A stretch of 34,551 nucleotides of DNA from Alphaproteobacteria bacterium (lineage in GTDB: Bacteria > Pseudomonadota > Alphaproteobacteria > Micavibrionales > Micavibrionaceae): assembly GCA_021775915.1 (NCBI GenBank), contig JAJFGW010000015.1:1-34551 (forward strand), given 5' to 3'. The translations under genes and the position numbers were made by a program. The notes under the pieces were generated by a model, which was not told the origin of the DNA, searched no databases, and saw only the letters and a program-made list of their open reading frames with translations. This document shows, in pieces, positions 24,118 through 32,177 of this stretch (position 1 is its first letter; each line of letters begins with the position of its first letter).

Positions 24118-25997
24118 TGGTTTTCCTCTTCTTCCTCATAGGCGCGTTTCATGGCGACCAGGCCCTCGATACTATTCATGATCGTACCGAAGCCGGTATC
24201 GACAGAAGGCGCATGCGGGTATTTCAGTCCGTCTTCAAGAAGCACGTAAGCTTTTTCAACATGGCCGCGCTGGATATAAAGCGTGGCGAGTTCCTGCCGC
24301 GCATTAAAGTGCATTTTGTTTTTCTCAACGGCGCGTTCCAGCTCTGTTATGGCTTCTGTCTTTTTATTCATAGTGTTATAGAGCATGCCGCGCTTGTAAT
24401 CGACTTCCGCCCAGGGCGGATTTTGGCTCCCGGCAATATTCAGAAGCTCCAGCGTTTGCGTATAAAGATGCTCTTGTTCTTCAGGCGTAAAAAGTGCGCT
24501 GGCATTAACGCCGAGTAGATCAATATAAAAGGCGGCGAGCTGCATTTCGCTATCAATGAAACTACGCGGTGCCCATTTTTCGGCCGTCTCAATCGCAGCC
24601 ATGAACTGCTCGGTTTTGCCTTGTCTGATAAGCTCGTGGGCGCGGAGGAGGTGATGTTGTCCCATGGCGCTGCTCACGGCCATTAAACCAATAAGCCCGG
24701 CAATAGAAATTGTCACAAGCCCCATAAACGGTTTCTGCCAGCGCTCCATATTCACAACGGAGAAGGAATGGTCTTCCCCCAGCGCTTTGGCCGTCAGATG
24801 ATACCACAGCGCGAGCCATGTCCCCGTTACAATCAGGATCGGCATAATATAGAGGTGAAATGTTGCATGAGTGTGCAATATCATGGCAAACAGCCCGCAG
24901 AACATGGCCATGATTCCGGCGCGCTCGGCTGAGTCTTTGGGCAGGGTGTTAATAGCTTTGATTGTGCGGACAAGAACAGCAATGCAAAGTCCGTAAAAGA
25001 GCAGCGGCGCAATAACGCCCATTTCCGCCCAATATTGCAGAGGGTCCATATGTGCCCAGTTGCCGGTGGAATCGTCTGCGCCTGCTTGGCGGTAGCCGGG
25101 GTAATAGAGATAAAATGTGCCAAACCCTATGCCGAGCCACAGATGGTCTTTCACCATTTCCCATGTGTTTTGCCAGATGGCAAGTCGGGCTAGCGCCGAA
25201 CTGTTACTGCTTATCGAGGCGGTGAAGTTTGCATCGCCGCTTATACTCATCATGAAAAATATAATGGAGGCTGGAATGATAAAAATCAGAAGGCGCTGCC
25301 AGAAAACAGGTGGGTGGTGGCGCAGGGTCGTTATAAGAATAGTTCCGGCAATGAGAGTACTTAATAAACCGCCCCGGCTTTCGGTGGCAAGCAGCCCGGC
25401 GAAAAAGACCAGCGCCAGAATAAGCGCGCCAAGAAACAGCCAGCTTTTCTCCTTAACAATCATAAACAGCGCGAGCGCTGGAAGAAGGCCAAGGTTAATC
25501 AGCCCTGCAAGGTTGTTGGGATTAGGCAGCGGGTGATGGGCGCGGGAGCCGAATGTGTCTTGAAAGAATAGCGATTGAATGATCGCCCACAGGGACGCAA
25601 TGGCAAGGGCTATAAACAACCCAGTGCCAATCGTTTTCAGCCAGCCCTCTCGATTAGGTGCGAGGAGTGGCGCAAAAAATGACAGGGGGAAGGCAATAAA
25701 AATTAAATAAGTCACAAGGCTGGCAAAGGGGACGCTGCTCCATGATAGGCTAAGTGTTACATAGAGCCAGAGTGTAAAGACAAGAAGCGCTGCCGGAGTC
25801 GCCGGAACCTGAAAGTTTTTCCAAAAAGACGGGATGATGGCGATGCAGGAAAAAGCGAGCAGTGCGAGCGCCGCAGGCGCGTAATGAATATCGCGGTATC
25901 CTTCAAAAAACATCGCAATGCTAAACGCCGCCAGAACCAGAATCGTGCCGATCAGGGTGGAGGGGCGCAGAACTTGTTTTGTAGAATTAATTGCCAT
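24114..25997 (-). CDS. O-antigen ligase/polymerase-like membrane protein with C-terminal TPR
   Basis: The protein belongs to the Wzy_C/WaaL-type group that joins or polymerises undecaprenyl-linked glycans at the periplasmic face. The 627 residues carry about ten to twelve membrane helices (12-435), and the family region between them contains ATESRGGLLSTL and the large periplasmic loop with RLAIWQNTWEMVKDHLWLG and GFGTFYLYYPGYRQ. After the last helix (about 430-452) a soluble segment holds TPR-like repeats (about 525-600, VDYKRGMLYNTMNKKTEAI and ARQELATLYIQRGHVEKAY). Whether it acts as ligase, polymerase or a protein glycosyltransferase cannot be told. It overlaps kdsB by 11 bases, placing it in an LPS context. 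Confidence 0.85.
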   Translation of the reverse strand: MAINSTKQVLRPSTLIGTILVLAAFSIAMFFEGYRDIHYAPAALALLAFSCIAIIPSFWKNFQVPATPAALLVFTLWLYVTLSLSWSSVPFASLVTYLIFIAFPLSFFAPLLAPNREGWLKTIGTGLFIALAIASLWAIIQSLFFQDTFGSRAHHPLPNPNNLAGLINLGLLPALALFMIVKEKSWLFLGALILALVFFAGLLATESRGGLLSTLIAGTILITTLRHHPPVFWQRLLIFIIPASIIFFMMSISGDANFTASISSNSSALARLAIWQNTWEMVKDHLWLGIGFGTFYLYYPGYRQAGADDSTGNWAHMDPLQYWAEMGVIAPLLFYGLCIAVLVRTIKAINTLPKDSAERAGIMAMFCGLFAMILHTHATFHLYIMPILIVTGTWLALWYHLTAKALGEDHSFSVVNMERWQKPFMGLVTISIAGLIGLMAVSSAMGQHHLLRAHELIRQGKTEQFMAAIETAEKWAPRSFIDSEMQLAAFYIDLLGVNASALFTPEEQEHLYTQTLELLNIAGSQNPPWAEVDYKRGMLYNTMNKKTEAITELERAVEKNKMHFNARQELATLYIQRGHVEKAYVLLEDGLKYPHAPSVDTGFGTIMNSIEGLVAMKRAYEEEEENQ

Positions 25998-26790
25998 GCT
26001 CCCTCAAAATCTTCTCCGCACGCTCCACATCCTCCGGGGAATCAATCCCGGCTTGTGCCAGTCCTGCATCTACATCCAGTGCTACAGTCTGAATGGAAAT
26101 ATTGTTCTCCAGCAGACGTAATTGCTCCAGCCCTTCGAGCTTTTCGTAAAAACCTTGAGGTAGAGCGACAAAGCGTTTTAGAACATCAGTGCGATAACCG
26201 TAAAGGCCGAGGTGCTGATACACAGGAGAGAACTCACTCTTGTCGCGCTGCTGCTCTTCTTTACGGATTGCCGGAATTATATTTTTTGAAAACCATAGCG
26301 CCGTGCCGCTTTTATCAATGACCGCAGTCGTGCCGCTAAAAGGCGTAACTTTTTTGGATTCGCGTAAAGAGTCCAGTTCTGCCCAGCGCAACTTTACAAC
26401 GGGCGTAATGACCTCAATATCCGGGTTGCTTTGGACGGCATCCAGCATTTCCTCAATAGCGTCCGGCGGGGTAAAAGGCGCGTCGCCTTGCAGGCTAAAC
26501 ACAAAATCAAAACCGCCGCCCGCTTTTTCAGCCGCTTCCAAAACCCGATCTGAGCCAGTGTGGCAATCATCCGATGTCATCATGCAGAGCACGCCAATTT
26601 CATCGCAATGATCGGCAATGCGCTGGTCTTCTGTCGCGACCATCAGGCTGGTATTTTCATGTTTGTCGGCGGCAAGCCTGCCAACCTCCACAACGCGCTC
26701 TAGCATGCTCATACCACCGATTTTAACCAACGGCTTGCCGGGGAAGCGCGTAGACCCGTAACGGGCCGGGATGATGATCGCTGTTTTCAT
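25987..26790 (-). CDS. kdsB: 3-deoxy-manno-octulosonate cytidylyltransferase
   Basis: KdsB activates Kdo as CMP-Kdo for lipopolysaccharide inner-core synthesis. The 267 residues show PARYGSTRFPGKPL (8-21), ATEDQRI, MTSDDCHTGSDR and HLGLYGYRTDVLKRF, all diagnostic, and the C-terminal DSPEDVERAE. One oddity: the nucleotide/Mg loop reads SLQGDAPFTPPD, where KdsB usually has QGDEP. The metal-binding Asp is kept but the next Glu is Ala. The protein is also about 15-20 residues longer than usual. It could be a paralogue acting on a related sugar acid. It starts 4 bases after the yejA stop and overlaps the ligase gene by 11 bases. Confidence 0.9.
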   Translation of the reverse strand: MKTAIIIPARYGSTRFPGKPLVKIGGMSMLERVVEVGRLAADKHENTSLMVATEDQRIADHCDEIGVLCMMTSDDCHTGSDRVLEAAEKAGGGFDFVFSLQGDAPFTPPDAIEEMLDAVQSNPDIEVITPVVKLRWAELDSLRESKKVTPFSGTTAVIDKSGTALWFSKNIIPAIRKEEQQRDKSEFSPVYQHLGLYGYRTDVLKRFVALPQGFYEKLEGLEQLRLLENNISIQTVALDVDAGLAQAGIDSPEDVERAEKILREHGN

Positions 26791-26794
26791 TGTT

Positions 26795-28588
26795 TTACTT
26801 CACCCACCATGTATCAATCACTCCGAGTGAATAAGGCGCCTGCGTTTCTGGCAGGCCGAATTTGTTCCAGTAGGCAATGCGCCACGCCGCTAAATGCCAA
26901 TTCGGAATGACGTACCATCCGCTCAGCAAAACCCGGTCAAGGGCGCGGCTACGCAGCACAAGCTCTTCCCGTGTCGGGGCGCTGACGATCAGGTCAATCA
27001 GCGCATCGACCACCGGATCTTTGACGCCGATATAGTTGCGCGTCCCCGGCGAATCCGCGCGGTCGCTGCCCCAGTATTCGCGCTGCTCGTTCCCTGGCGA
27101 AGTCGATTGCCCCCAGCTACCGATAATTAGCTCGTAATCATGAGCAAGGATGAGATTGATATATTGCGAGGCATCGACAATGCGGATGCCCGCAATAATG
27201 CCAAGCCGCTCCATATTTTGTTTGAAAGGCTGGAACCAGCGTTCAAACGCGGCGTTGGTGTTGGAGACTAGAAATTCAAACTCCAGCCGCTCGCCCGTGT
27301 CTTTGTGGGTGCGCACTTTGTCTGCGCCGACGACATAACCGGCATCATCGAGCAATTTCATCGCAATACGAAGATTGCCACGGTTATTACCGGAGCCGTC
27401 AGTTTTCGGGATGACGAATTCTTCGGTAAAAACGCTGTCGGGAAGTTGATCACGGAAGGGTTCCAAAATTTCAAGCTCGCGGCCTTCGGGCAATCCTGTT
27501 GCTTCCATTTCCGAATTTTCAAAATAGCTGTCGGTGCGGGTATAAGCGTCAAAGGCGAATTGTTTGTTCGACCATTCATAGTCAAAGGCGTAGTTAATCG
27601 CCTTGCGCAGCGCGATATTTTGAAATTTAGGCAGGCGCATATTAAAGGTAAAAGCCTGCATGCCTTGCGGCAGGCCGTTGTTGATTTTCTTTTTGGTGAT
27701 GCGCCCGTCATTGACCGGCGGCGCGTCATAAGCGGTGGCCCAGAGCTTGGCGGTATATTCCTGGCGGAAATCATACTCACCGGCAAAAAGCGCTTCGAGC
27801 GATACATTCTGGTCGCGGTAATAATCATAAGTCACACGGTCGAAATTATAACGGCCTTTAAAGACGGGAAGTTCCGCGCCCCACCAGTTTTGCACCCGCG
27901 TAAATTCAATCGAGCGCCCCGGCACGATTTTACCGATTTTATAAGGGCCGCTGCCTAGTGGTGGCTCCAATGTGGTCGCGGTGAAATCTTTGTCTTGCCA
28001 ATAGTGCGCGGGCAAAATTGGCATTTCCCCGACAATCAGAGGAAGCTCGCGGTTGTTCGCCATATCAAAGGTAAATTTAACGCGGCGTTCATCCAGCGCT
28101 TCCACATTTTCAACATTGGCGTAATAGGCTTTGTAAAAAGGTCGCGCCTTTGTGGTCAAAATTTCAAACGTCCAGACAACATCGGCGGCGGTGACGGGCT
28201 TTCCGTCATGCCATTTGGCAGTGTCGCGGATATTGAAAATGACCCAGCTTCGGTCTTCCGGCGTTTCCACACTTTCGGCCAGTGCCCCGTACATCGAAAA
28301 AGGCTCGTCCTGCGCTTTTTCCAGCAGCGAGTCATATAAAAGCCCGAGACTGTCGGCGGCAACGCCCTTGGTTGAAAAGCCATTTAGCGTATCAAAAGTC
28401 TCATTTCCCGCCATCCGCAACGTGCCGCTTTTGGGCGCATCAGGGTTCACATAGTCAAAATGGGTAAAATTCGCGCTATATTTCATATCGCCATGCATGG
28501 CAAGGGCGTGCTCCTGAGCGAAAGCCGGCATGGAGAGGAAGCATAAGAGGAGCAGAGCAAGGACAGAAAATTTCATGATAATGACCAT
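26795..28588 (-). CDS. yejA: YejA-type extracellular solute-binding protein
   Basis: This is the periplasmic receptor of the peptide importer (SBP_bac_5 fold). The N-terminus is a Sec signal peptide (hydrophobic core LALLLLCFLSMPAFA, cleavage expected near residue 24, no lipobox Cys). Next comes HALAMHGDMKY, a hallmark of the YejA branch, then YVNPDAPKSGTLRMAG, GKPVTAADVVWTFE, GSGPYKI and the C-terminal PNWHLAAWRIAYWNKF. The length of 597 fits YejA and exceeds DppA. Two starts are possible (28588 or 28576); neither has a clear Shine-Dalgarno, and the second gives a more compact signal peptide. It is followed by LPS genes instead of yejB. Confidence 0.93.
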   Translation of the reverse strand: MVIIMKFSVLALLLLCFLSMPAFAQEHALAMHGDMKYSANFTHFDYVNPDAPKSGTLRMAGNETFDTLNGFSTKGVAADSLGLLYDSLLEKAQDEPFSMYGALAESVETPEDRSWVIFNIRDTAKWHDGKPVTAADVVWTFEILTTKARPFYKAYYANVENVEALDERRVKFTFDMANNRELPLIVGEMPILPAHYWQDKDFTATTLEPPLGSGPYKIGKIVPGRSIEFTRVQNWWGAELPVFKGRYNFDRVTYDYYRDQNVSLEALFAGEYDFRQEYTAKLWATAYDAPPVNDGRITKKKINNGLPQGMQAFTFNMRLPKFQNIALRKAINYAFDYEWSNKQFAFDAYTRTDSYFENSEMEATGLPEGRELEILEPFRDQLPDSVFTEEFVIPKTDGSGNNRGNLRIAMKLLDDAGYVVGADKVRTHKDTGERLEFEFLVSNTNAAFERWFQPFKQNMERLGIIAGIRIVDASQYINLILAHDYELIIGSWGQSTSPGNEQREYWGSDRADSPGTRNYIGVKDPVVDALIDLIVSAPTREELVLRSRALDRVLLSGWYVIPNWHLAAWRIAYWNKFGLPETQAPYSLGVIDTWWVK

Positions 28589-28726
28589 ATGGTTTTGTTT
28601 TGGTTCATGGCTATTTTAAACGTCATGTGCTGTAAGTCTACAAAGTTTATTTTCATTGACATAATTTAAATGTCTATGATACGTTGCCGATCAGATGAAT
28701 AATAAACGCCTGAGGAGGGCACGAAA

Positions 28727-29122
28727 ATGAACAAAGGAATTGCATCTGTTTTTTGTAGTTTATCGCTTTTGATGTTAACGGTTGCACCAGCAGCGGCAGA
28801 TGAAAAAGTAGAACAGCCTAAAGATAAGACTGTCACATACTATTTTTCACAATCCGATGCGGAACCAGAAGATGGAAGACTACCTTCAACAATGTACTAT
28901 AAGTCGACAACGGGTGCCGCGATACCGGTACAATCCTGTTCTTCTCGTTTTGTAACTGTTCCTGATGGAAAAGGGGGCAGCAAAGATGTTCGTTATACAA
29001 GAATGTATACAGGTGATCCTGAGAATGATGACGCTCCGGTTCGGGCCAAGGAAGGCGTTGTGTGGCAGGGTCTTGAATCACAGGCAGAACATCACATTTG
29101 TTCTTATTCTCCAAAGAGATAA
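28727..29122 (+). CDS. Small secreted hypothetical protein
   Basis: A 131-residue precursor with a strong GAGGAGGG (28712-28719) 7 bases before the ATG. A Sec signal peptide is clear: Lys at position 3, hydrophobic core SVFCSLSLLMLTVAP and an AAA cleavage site near residue 24. The mature part of about 107 residues is hydrophilic, with two Cys (VQSCSSRF and HHICSYS) that could form a disulfide in the periplasm, plus a DGKGGSKD turn. No family is recognised. It is divergent from yejA (138 bases apart) and convergent with the EAL protein gene, 6 bases away. Confidence 0.75.
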   Translation: MNKGIASVFCSLSLLMLTVAPAAADEKVEQPKDKTVTYYFSQSDAEPEDGRLPSTMYYKSTTGAAIPVQSCSSRFVTVPDGKGGSKDVRYTRMYTGDPENDDAPVRAKEGVVWQGLESQAEHHICSYSPKR

Positions 29123-29158
29123 AAAAGGTTAAGCCGCTTTTTCTTCGCGGTAAGCGGC
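29121..29158 (-). terminator. Possible terminator overlapping the end of the EAL gene
   Basis: A 7-bp stem GCCGCTT/AAGCGGC (29133-29139 with 29152-29158), loop 12 bases, lies over the last codons of the EAL protein gene and is followed on the minus strand, after a short TTAACC spacer, by six T's (29126-29121). The long loop and the gap before the T tract make it weaker than the two clear terminators in this window. Confidence 0.35.
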
Positions 29159-30556
29159 GTGGTGATCGGGTTTGCCGAACAGGTAGCCCTGACCGTAGTC
29201 AATGTTAAAGTCCAGCAATTCGCGCAGCATATTTTCGGATTCAATCTTTTCAACGATCAAATCAATCCCGGCGGCGTCGAGCTGCTTTTTCATACGGACA
29301 ATACGCGAAAAGCCGGTCTTGCTGTGCGCTTCGGACAGCAGCCAGTTGGCATCGAGCTTGATAAAGCGGATATGGCGACTTTTTAAGGACTTAATGTCGA
29401 TCTTGCGGTTGCGCACTCTGTCCATGGAAAAGCGGCAGCCCAATTGTGACAGGCCGCCTAAAAGAGGCTCAATGCTTTCATTGCGCTCATCAAATTCTTT
29501 TTGTGATAGTTCGAAAATCAGGCGCCCGGCCATTTTATGGTTTTTGGACAGGAACGCTACGAGGTCGCTCATAAAGGCGCGGTCATTAAGCGCTGCCGCT
29601 GATATATTGATAATATAAGGCGTATTGTCGTTGCCATCACGCTCACGCAGTATTTTTAAAGCGCGCAGGAGCAAAAGATTATCCAGTGAGGATGTTAGTT
29701 GTTCTTTATACGCCATATCCATATAGCGCTCTGCCGGTAAATAGGTTCCGCCGCCGGCCCGAATACGGCTGAAAACCTCATGCATGCGTGTTTTACGCTG
29801 GGGCAGATTGACGACCGGTTGCATAAATAAATCGATTTTGTCGTTGCGTACCGCGTGGTTCACCAGTTCGGAGACGACGGCATCGCTATATTTGCTGAAA
29901 TCTGGTGATAGCGCGGTATCAAGGTCGCTTAAGGGCGGCGGATTTGACGGTGGCGGTGCCATTTCAAGCTCGAGAATATCGCTGTCATATTTCGTTTCAA
30001 GGTCAGAGCGGGGCTTGTCTCCGATGGCGCCGAGCTGATAAACCATAGTTTCAATCATTTGCGCTTCAACGCTGGAAGAGGGGGGCAGGTCGCGGCCTTG
30101 CGCTTCAACGTTTAGGGCCATGTCCCCCAGTCCTTCTTTTAAAATGCCGATATCGCTGCGGTTACGGGCGACTTCACGCACGGCGCGGTCATGATTGGCG
30201 CAAAGCTCGTTAATCTTAAGCGTTAGTTTCTTTTCCCAGAAGCGGCGGCCGATAATGTCGTAGGCGATCAGGCCGCACAACGTCATCATCGTTGCCACAA
30301 GGACGGTGAATTCCGGCGTTGAATGTTGACCGACAATCAGGAGAAGCAGGACCACGCCAATCGCCGTAATGCCTCCGCCGGTGATAAGGCGTTTTCTAAG
30401 CTCGATGATTTCTTTGTCTTTGCGCGGGCGCTTTAGTAAATGGAAGCCCTTGCCTTTTTTGTTGGCACGAAAGGCTCTGGGTTCCGGCGTTTTTTGAAAG
30501 AAACGCCATATATTTTTAAGCGCCCTGACCCGCCTTATTTTTTCGAATATTTCCAA
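29129..30556 (-). CDS. TipF-like membrane protein with degenerate EAL domain
   Basis: The 475 residues comprise a basic N-terminus, two membrane helices (56-76, 81-103), a helical charged linker (105-150), a Pro-rich stretch (200-209) and a C-terminal EAL domain (223-468). Compared with active c-di-GMP phosphodiesterases the signature is EVF (260-262) and the DDFG loop reads MDRV (378-381). N317, E349, D379, K400, E436 and Q456 remain, so ligand binding may persist without hydrolysis. This layout matches Caulobacter TipF, a c-di-GMP receptor for flagellum placement; the match is by architecture only. The start is TTG, with AGGA (30564-30567) 7 bases upstream. It overlaps the pyrD 3' end by 41 bases; no in-frame Met occurs before residue 90. 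Confidence 0.85.
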   Translation of the reverse strand: MEIFEKIRRVRALKNIWRFFQKTPEPRAFRANKKGKGFHLLKRPRKDKEIIELRKRLITGGGITAIGVVLLLLIVGQHSTPEFTVLVATMMTLCGLIAYDIIGRRFWEKKLTLKINELCANHDRAVREVARNRSDIGILKEGLGDMALNVEAQGRDLPPSSSVEAQMIETMVYQLGAIGDKPRSDLETKYDSDILELEMAPPPSNPPPLSDLDTALSPDFSKYSDAVVSELVNHAVRNDKIDLFMQPVVNLPQRKTRMHEVFSRIRAGGGTYLPAERYMDMAYKEQLTSSLDNLLLLRALKILRERDGNDNTPYIINISAAALNDRAFMSDLVAFLSKNHKMAGRLIFELSQKEFDERNESIEPLLGGLSQLGCRFSMDRVRNRKIDIKSLKSRHIRFIKLDANWLLSEAHSKTGFSRIVRMKKQLDAAGIDLIVEKIESENMLRELLDFNIDYGQGYLFGKPDHHAAYREEKAA

Positions 30557-31622
30557 AATCTGTTCCTACAGCTTCGCTGATATGGGCAAAGCCATCCCGC
30601 TTCAAATATTGTAAAAGTTCCCCATTTATTTTTCTTACCACATCCGGGCCATGAAATACCAGTGCCGTGTAAAGCTGCACCAGAGAAGCCCCCGCTTTTA
30701 TTTTTGCGTAGGCATCAAGCCCCGAAGATATGCCGCCCAGCCCGATGATCGGTATTTTGCCGTCTGTCAGCCCATAAAAATTACCAATAATGGCGGTGGA
30801 CTTGTCTTTGACGGGCGCGCCGCTCAGGCCGCCTTTTTGCGCGGCAAAGCCCTGTTGCAGGTTTTGGGGACGATCCAGCGTTGTGTTGGTCAGGATCAGG
30901 CCATCTACGCCGCACTCTATAACGGTCTTGGCAATGCCTTCCTGTTGCTGCTCATCAAGATCAGGCGCCAGTTTCAGCAGGAGCGGCGGCGGGTCTATCT
31001 TACAGGCTTTGGTGCGCTCCTCTATGATGGCGCTCAGTAGTTTTTTTAAATGTTCCGGCGATTGCAGATCACGCAAGCCCGGCGTATTAGGCGATGAAAC
31101 ATTAATCGTGAGATAATCGGCCAGCGGCGCAAGCTGCCGCACCAGCATACAATAGTCTTTTGCCGGATCAGTTTGGCTTTTATTCATGCCGATATTCAGG
31201 CCGACAATTCCTTTAGGGCGCGGTTTGCTGCTCAGGAATTTTTCCAGATTGCTCTTAAAACGGTTAAGGCCATCATTAGGAAACCCCATGCGGTTTATAA
31301 CCGCTTGGCTTGATGGGTCGCGGAATACACGCGGTTTCGGGTTTCCATGTTGTGGCTTTGGCGTCACGGTGCCGACCTCGACAAAGCCAAAACCAAAACC
31401 CAGCATGGGACTGATGATCTCGGCGTTTTTATCAAAACCGGCAGCAAGGCCAACAGGGTTCGGAAAATGACGATTCCAGAGCGTGACTTTAAGCGCGGGA
31501 TCATCAATCGCCGCAATCTTCGGCGCGACCCCGGTCTTTAGGAGCTTTAATGTTAGATTATGCGCCTTTTCCGGGTCTATGCGAAACAGGAGCGGTTTGC
31601 TGGCTTCGTAAAAATTGAACAT
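30516..31622 (-). CDS. pyrD: Dihydroorotate dehydrogenase (quinone), class 2
   Basis: PyrD oxidises dihydroorotate to orotate in pyrimidine synthesis and passes electrons to membrane quinones. The 368 residues start with the class 2 membrane-associating helices (FNFYEASKPLLFRIDPEKAH), then NPVGLAAGFDKN (55-66) and the FMN-site stretch NVSSPNTPGLRDLQ (174-187), whose second Ser (S177) is the class 2 catalytic base. KLAPDLD, LTNTTLDRP and GLGGISSG follow. The C-terminal tail runs about 20 residues past the usual end (GTDFGNIRKNKAGQGA) and its coding sequence overlaps the EAL gene. It starts 3 bases after the pgsA stop. Confidence 0.96.
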   Translation of the reverse strand: MFNFYEASKPLLFRIDPEKAHNLTLKLLKTGVAPKIAAIDDPALKVTLWNRHFPNPVGLAAGFDKNAEIISPMLGFGFGFVEVGTVTPKPQHGNPKPRVFRDPSSQAVINRMGFPNDGLNRFKSNLEKFLSSKPRPKGIVGLNIGMNKSQTDPAKDYCMLVRQLAPLADYLTINVSSPNTPGLRDLQSPEHLKKLLSAIIEERTKACKIDPPPLLLKLAPDLDEQQQEGIAKTVIECGVDGLILTNTTLDRPQNLQQGFAAQKGGLSGAPVKDKSTAIIGNFYGLTDGKIPIIGLGGISSGLDAYAKIKAGASLVQLYTALVFHGPDVVRKINGELLQYLKRDGFAHISEAVGTDFGNIRKNKAGQGA

Positions 31623-31625
31623 GCT

Positions 31626-32168
31626 CTAATCTTTAATATGCGCCATACCGCTTTGCAAATAGTTCCAGCCGGTAATAACGGTGAAAAAGGCGGCAACGCC
31701 AAGCCCGATTTGGCCAGCGGCTTCGATATATATGTCATAAGGGCCAACGATTAGGCAGCCAATGACGATCATTTGTATGGCAGTTTTCCATTTAGCCAAA
31801 TTTGTAACGGGTAGTTTGATGTTTTTCGGCCCCAGATATTCGCGCAGGCCTGCCACCAGAAATTCCCGGGCCAGAATAATAATCACGGCCACAACGAAAA
31901 TGCCGGAAATGCGGTCGACAGCAACCAGCATGATCAGCATGGTAGCAACAAAGATCTTGTCAGAGATCGGATCCATAAATTTTCCGAACTCTGTAATTTG
32001 GTCAAATTTACGCGCCACCCAGCCATCAAGAAAATCCGTTGCTGCGCCAATAATATAAAGCCCAAGACAGGCCCACGCCGCCCATGCTCCCGGCATATAA
32101 AACAGCAGGATAATAACCGGCAACAGCGCCAGCCGCGTTAATGTGAGAATGTTTGCTAAATTGTTCAT
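31626..32168 (-). CDS. pgsA: CDP-diacylglycerol-glycerol-3-phosphate 3-phosphatidyltransferase
   Basis: PgsA is the inner-membrane enzyme that makes phosphatidylglycerol phosphate, the first step towards phosphatidylglycerol and cardiolipin. The CDP-alcohol phosphotransferase motif is complete and correctly spaced: D45, D48-G-x2-A52-R53, G62, D66 and D70. About five membrane helices are visible in 180 residues, the normal length. The start is NNLANILTLTRLALLPVI, typical of PgsA. It is 9 bases downstream of the EEP-fold gene and 3 bases upstream of pyrD, so the three genes are very probably one operon. Confidence 0.95.
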   Translation of the reverse strand: MNNLANILTLTRLALLPVIILLFYMPGAWAAWACLGLYIIGAATDFLDGWVARKFDQITEFGKFMDPISDKIFVATMLIMLVAVDRISGIFVVAVIIILAREFLVAGLREYLGPKNIKLPVTNLAKWKTAIQMIVIGCLIVGPYDIYIEAAGQIGLGVAAFFTVITGWNYLQSGMAHIKD

Positions 32169-32177
32169 GACTTTGTT

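Noticed and set aside
27305-27958. Long open frame (217 codons) antisense to yejA
   Set aside because: yejA is complete and well recognised here; the antisense frame has no family features.
28656-28684. TTGACA upstream of the small secreted protein gene as a -35 box
   Set aside because: The -35 is perfect, but the only good -10 (TATGAT) is 13 bases away, and at 16-17 bases nothing resembling TATAAT is present.
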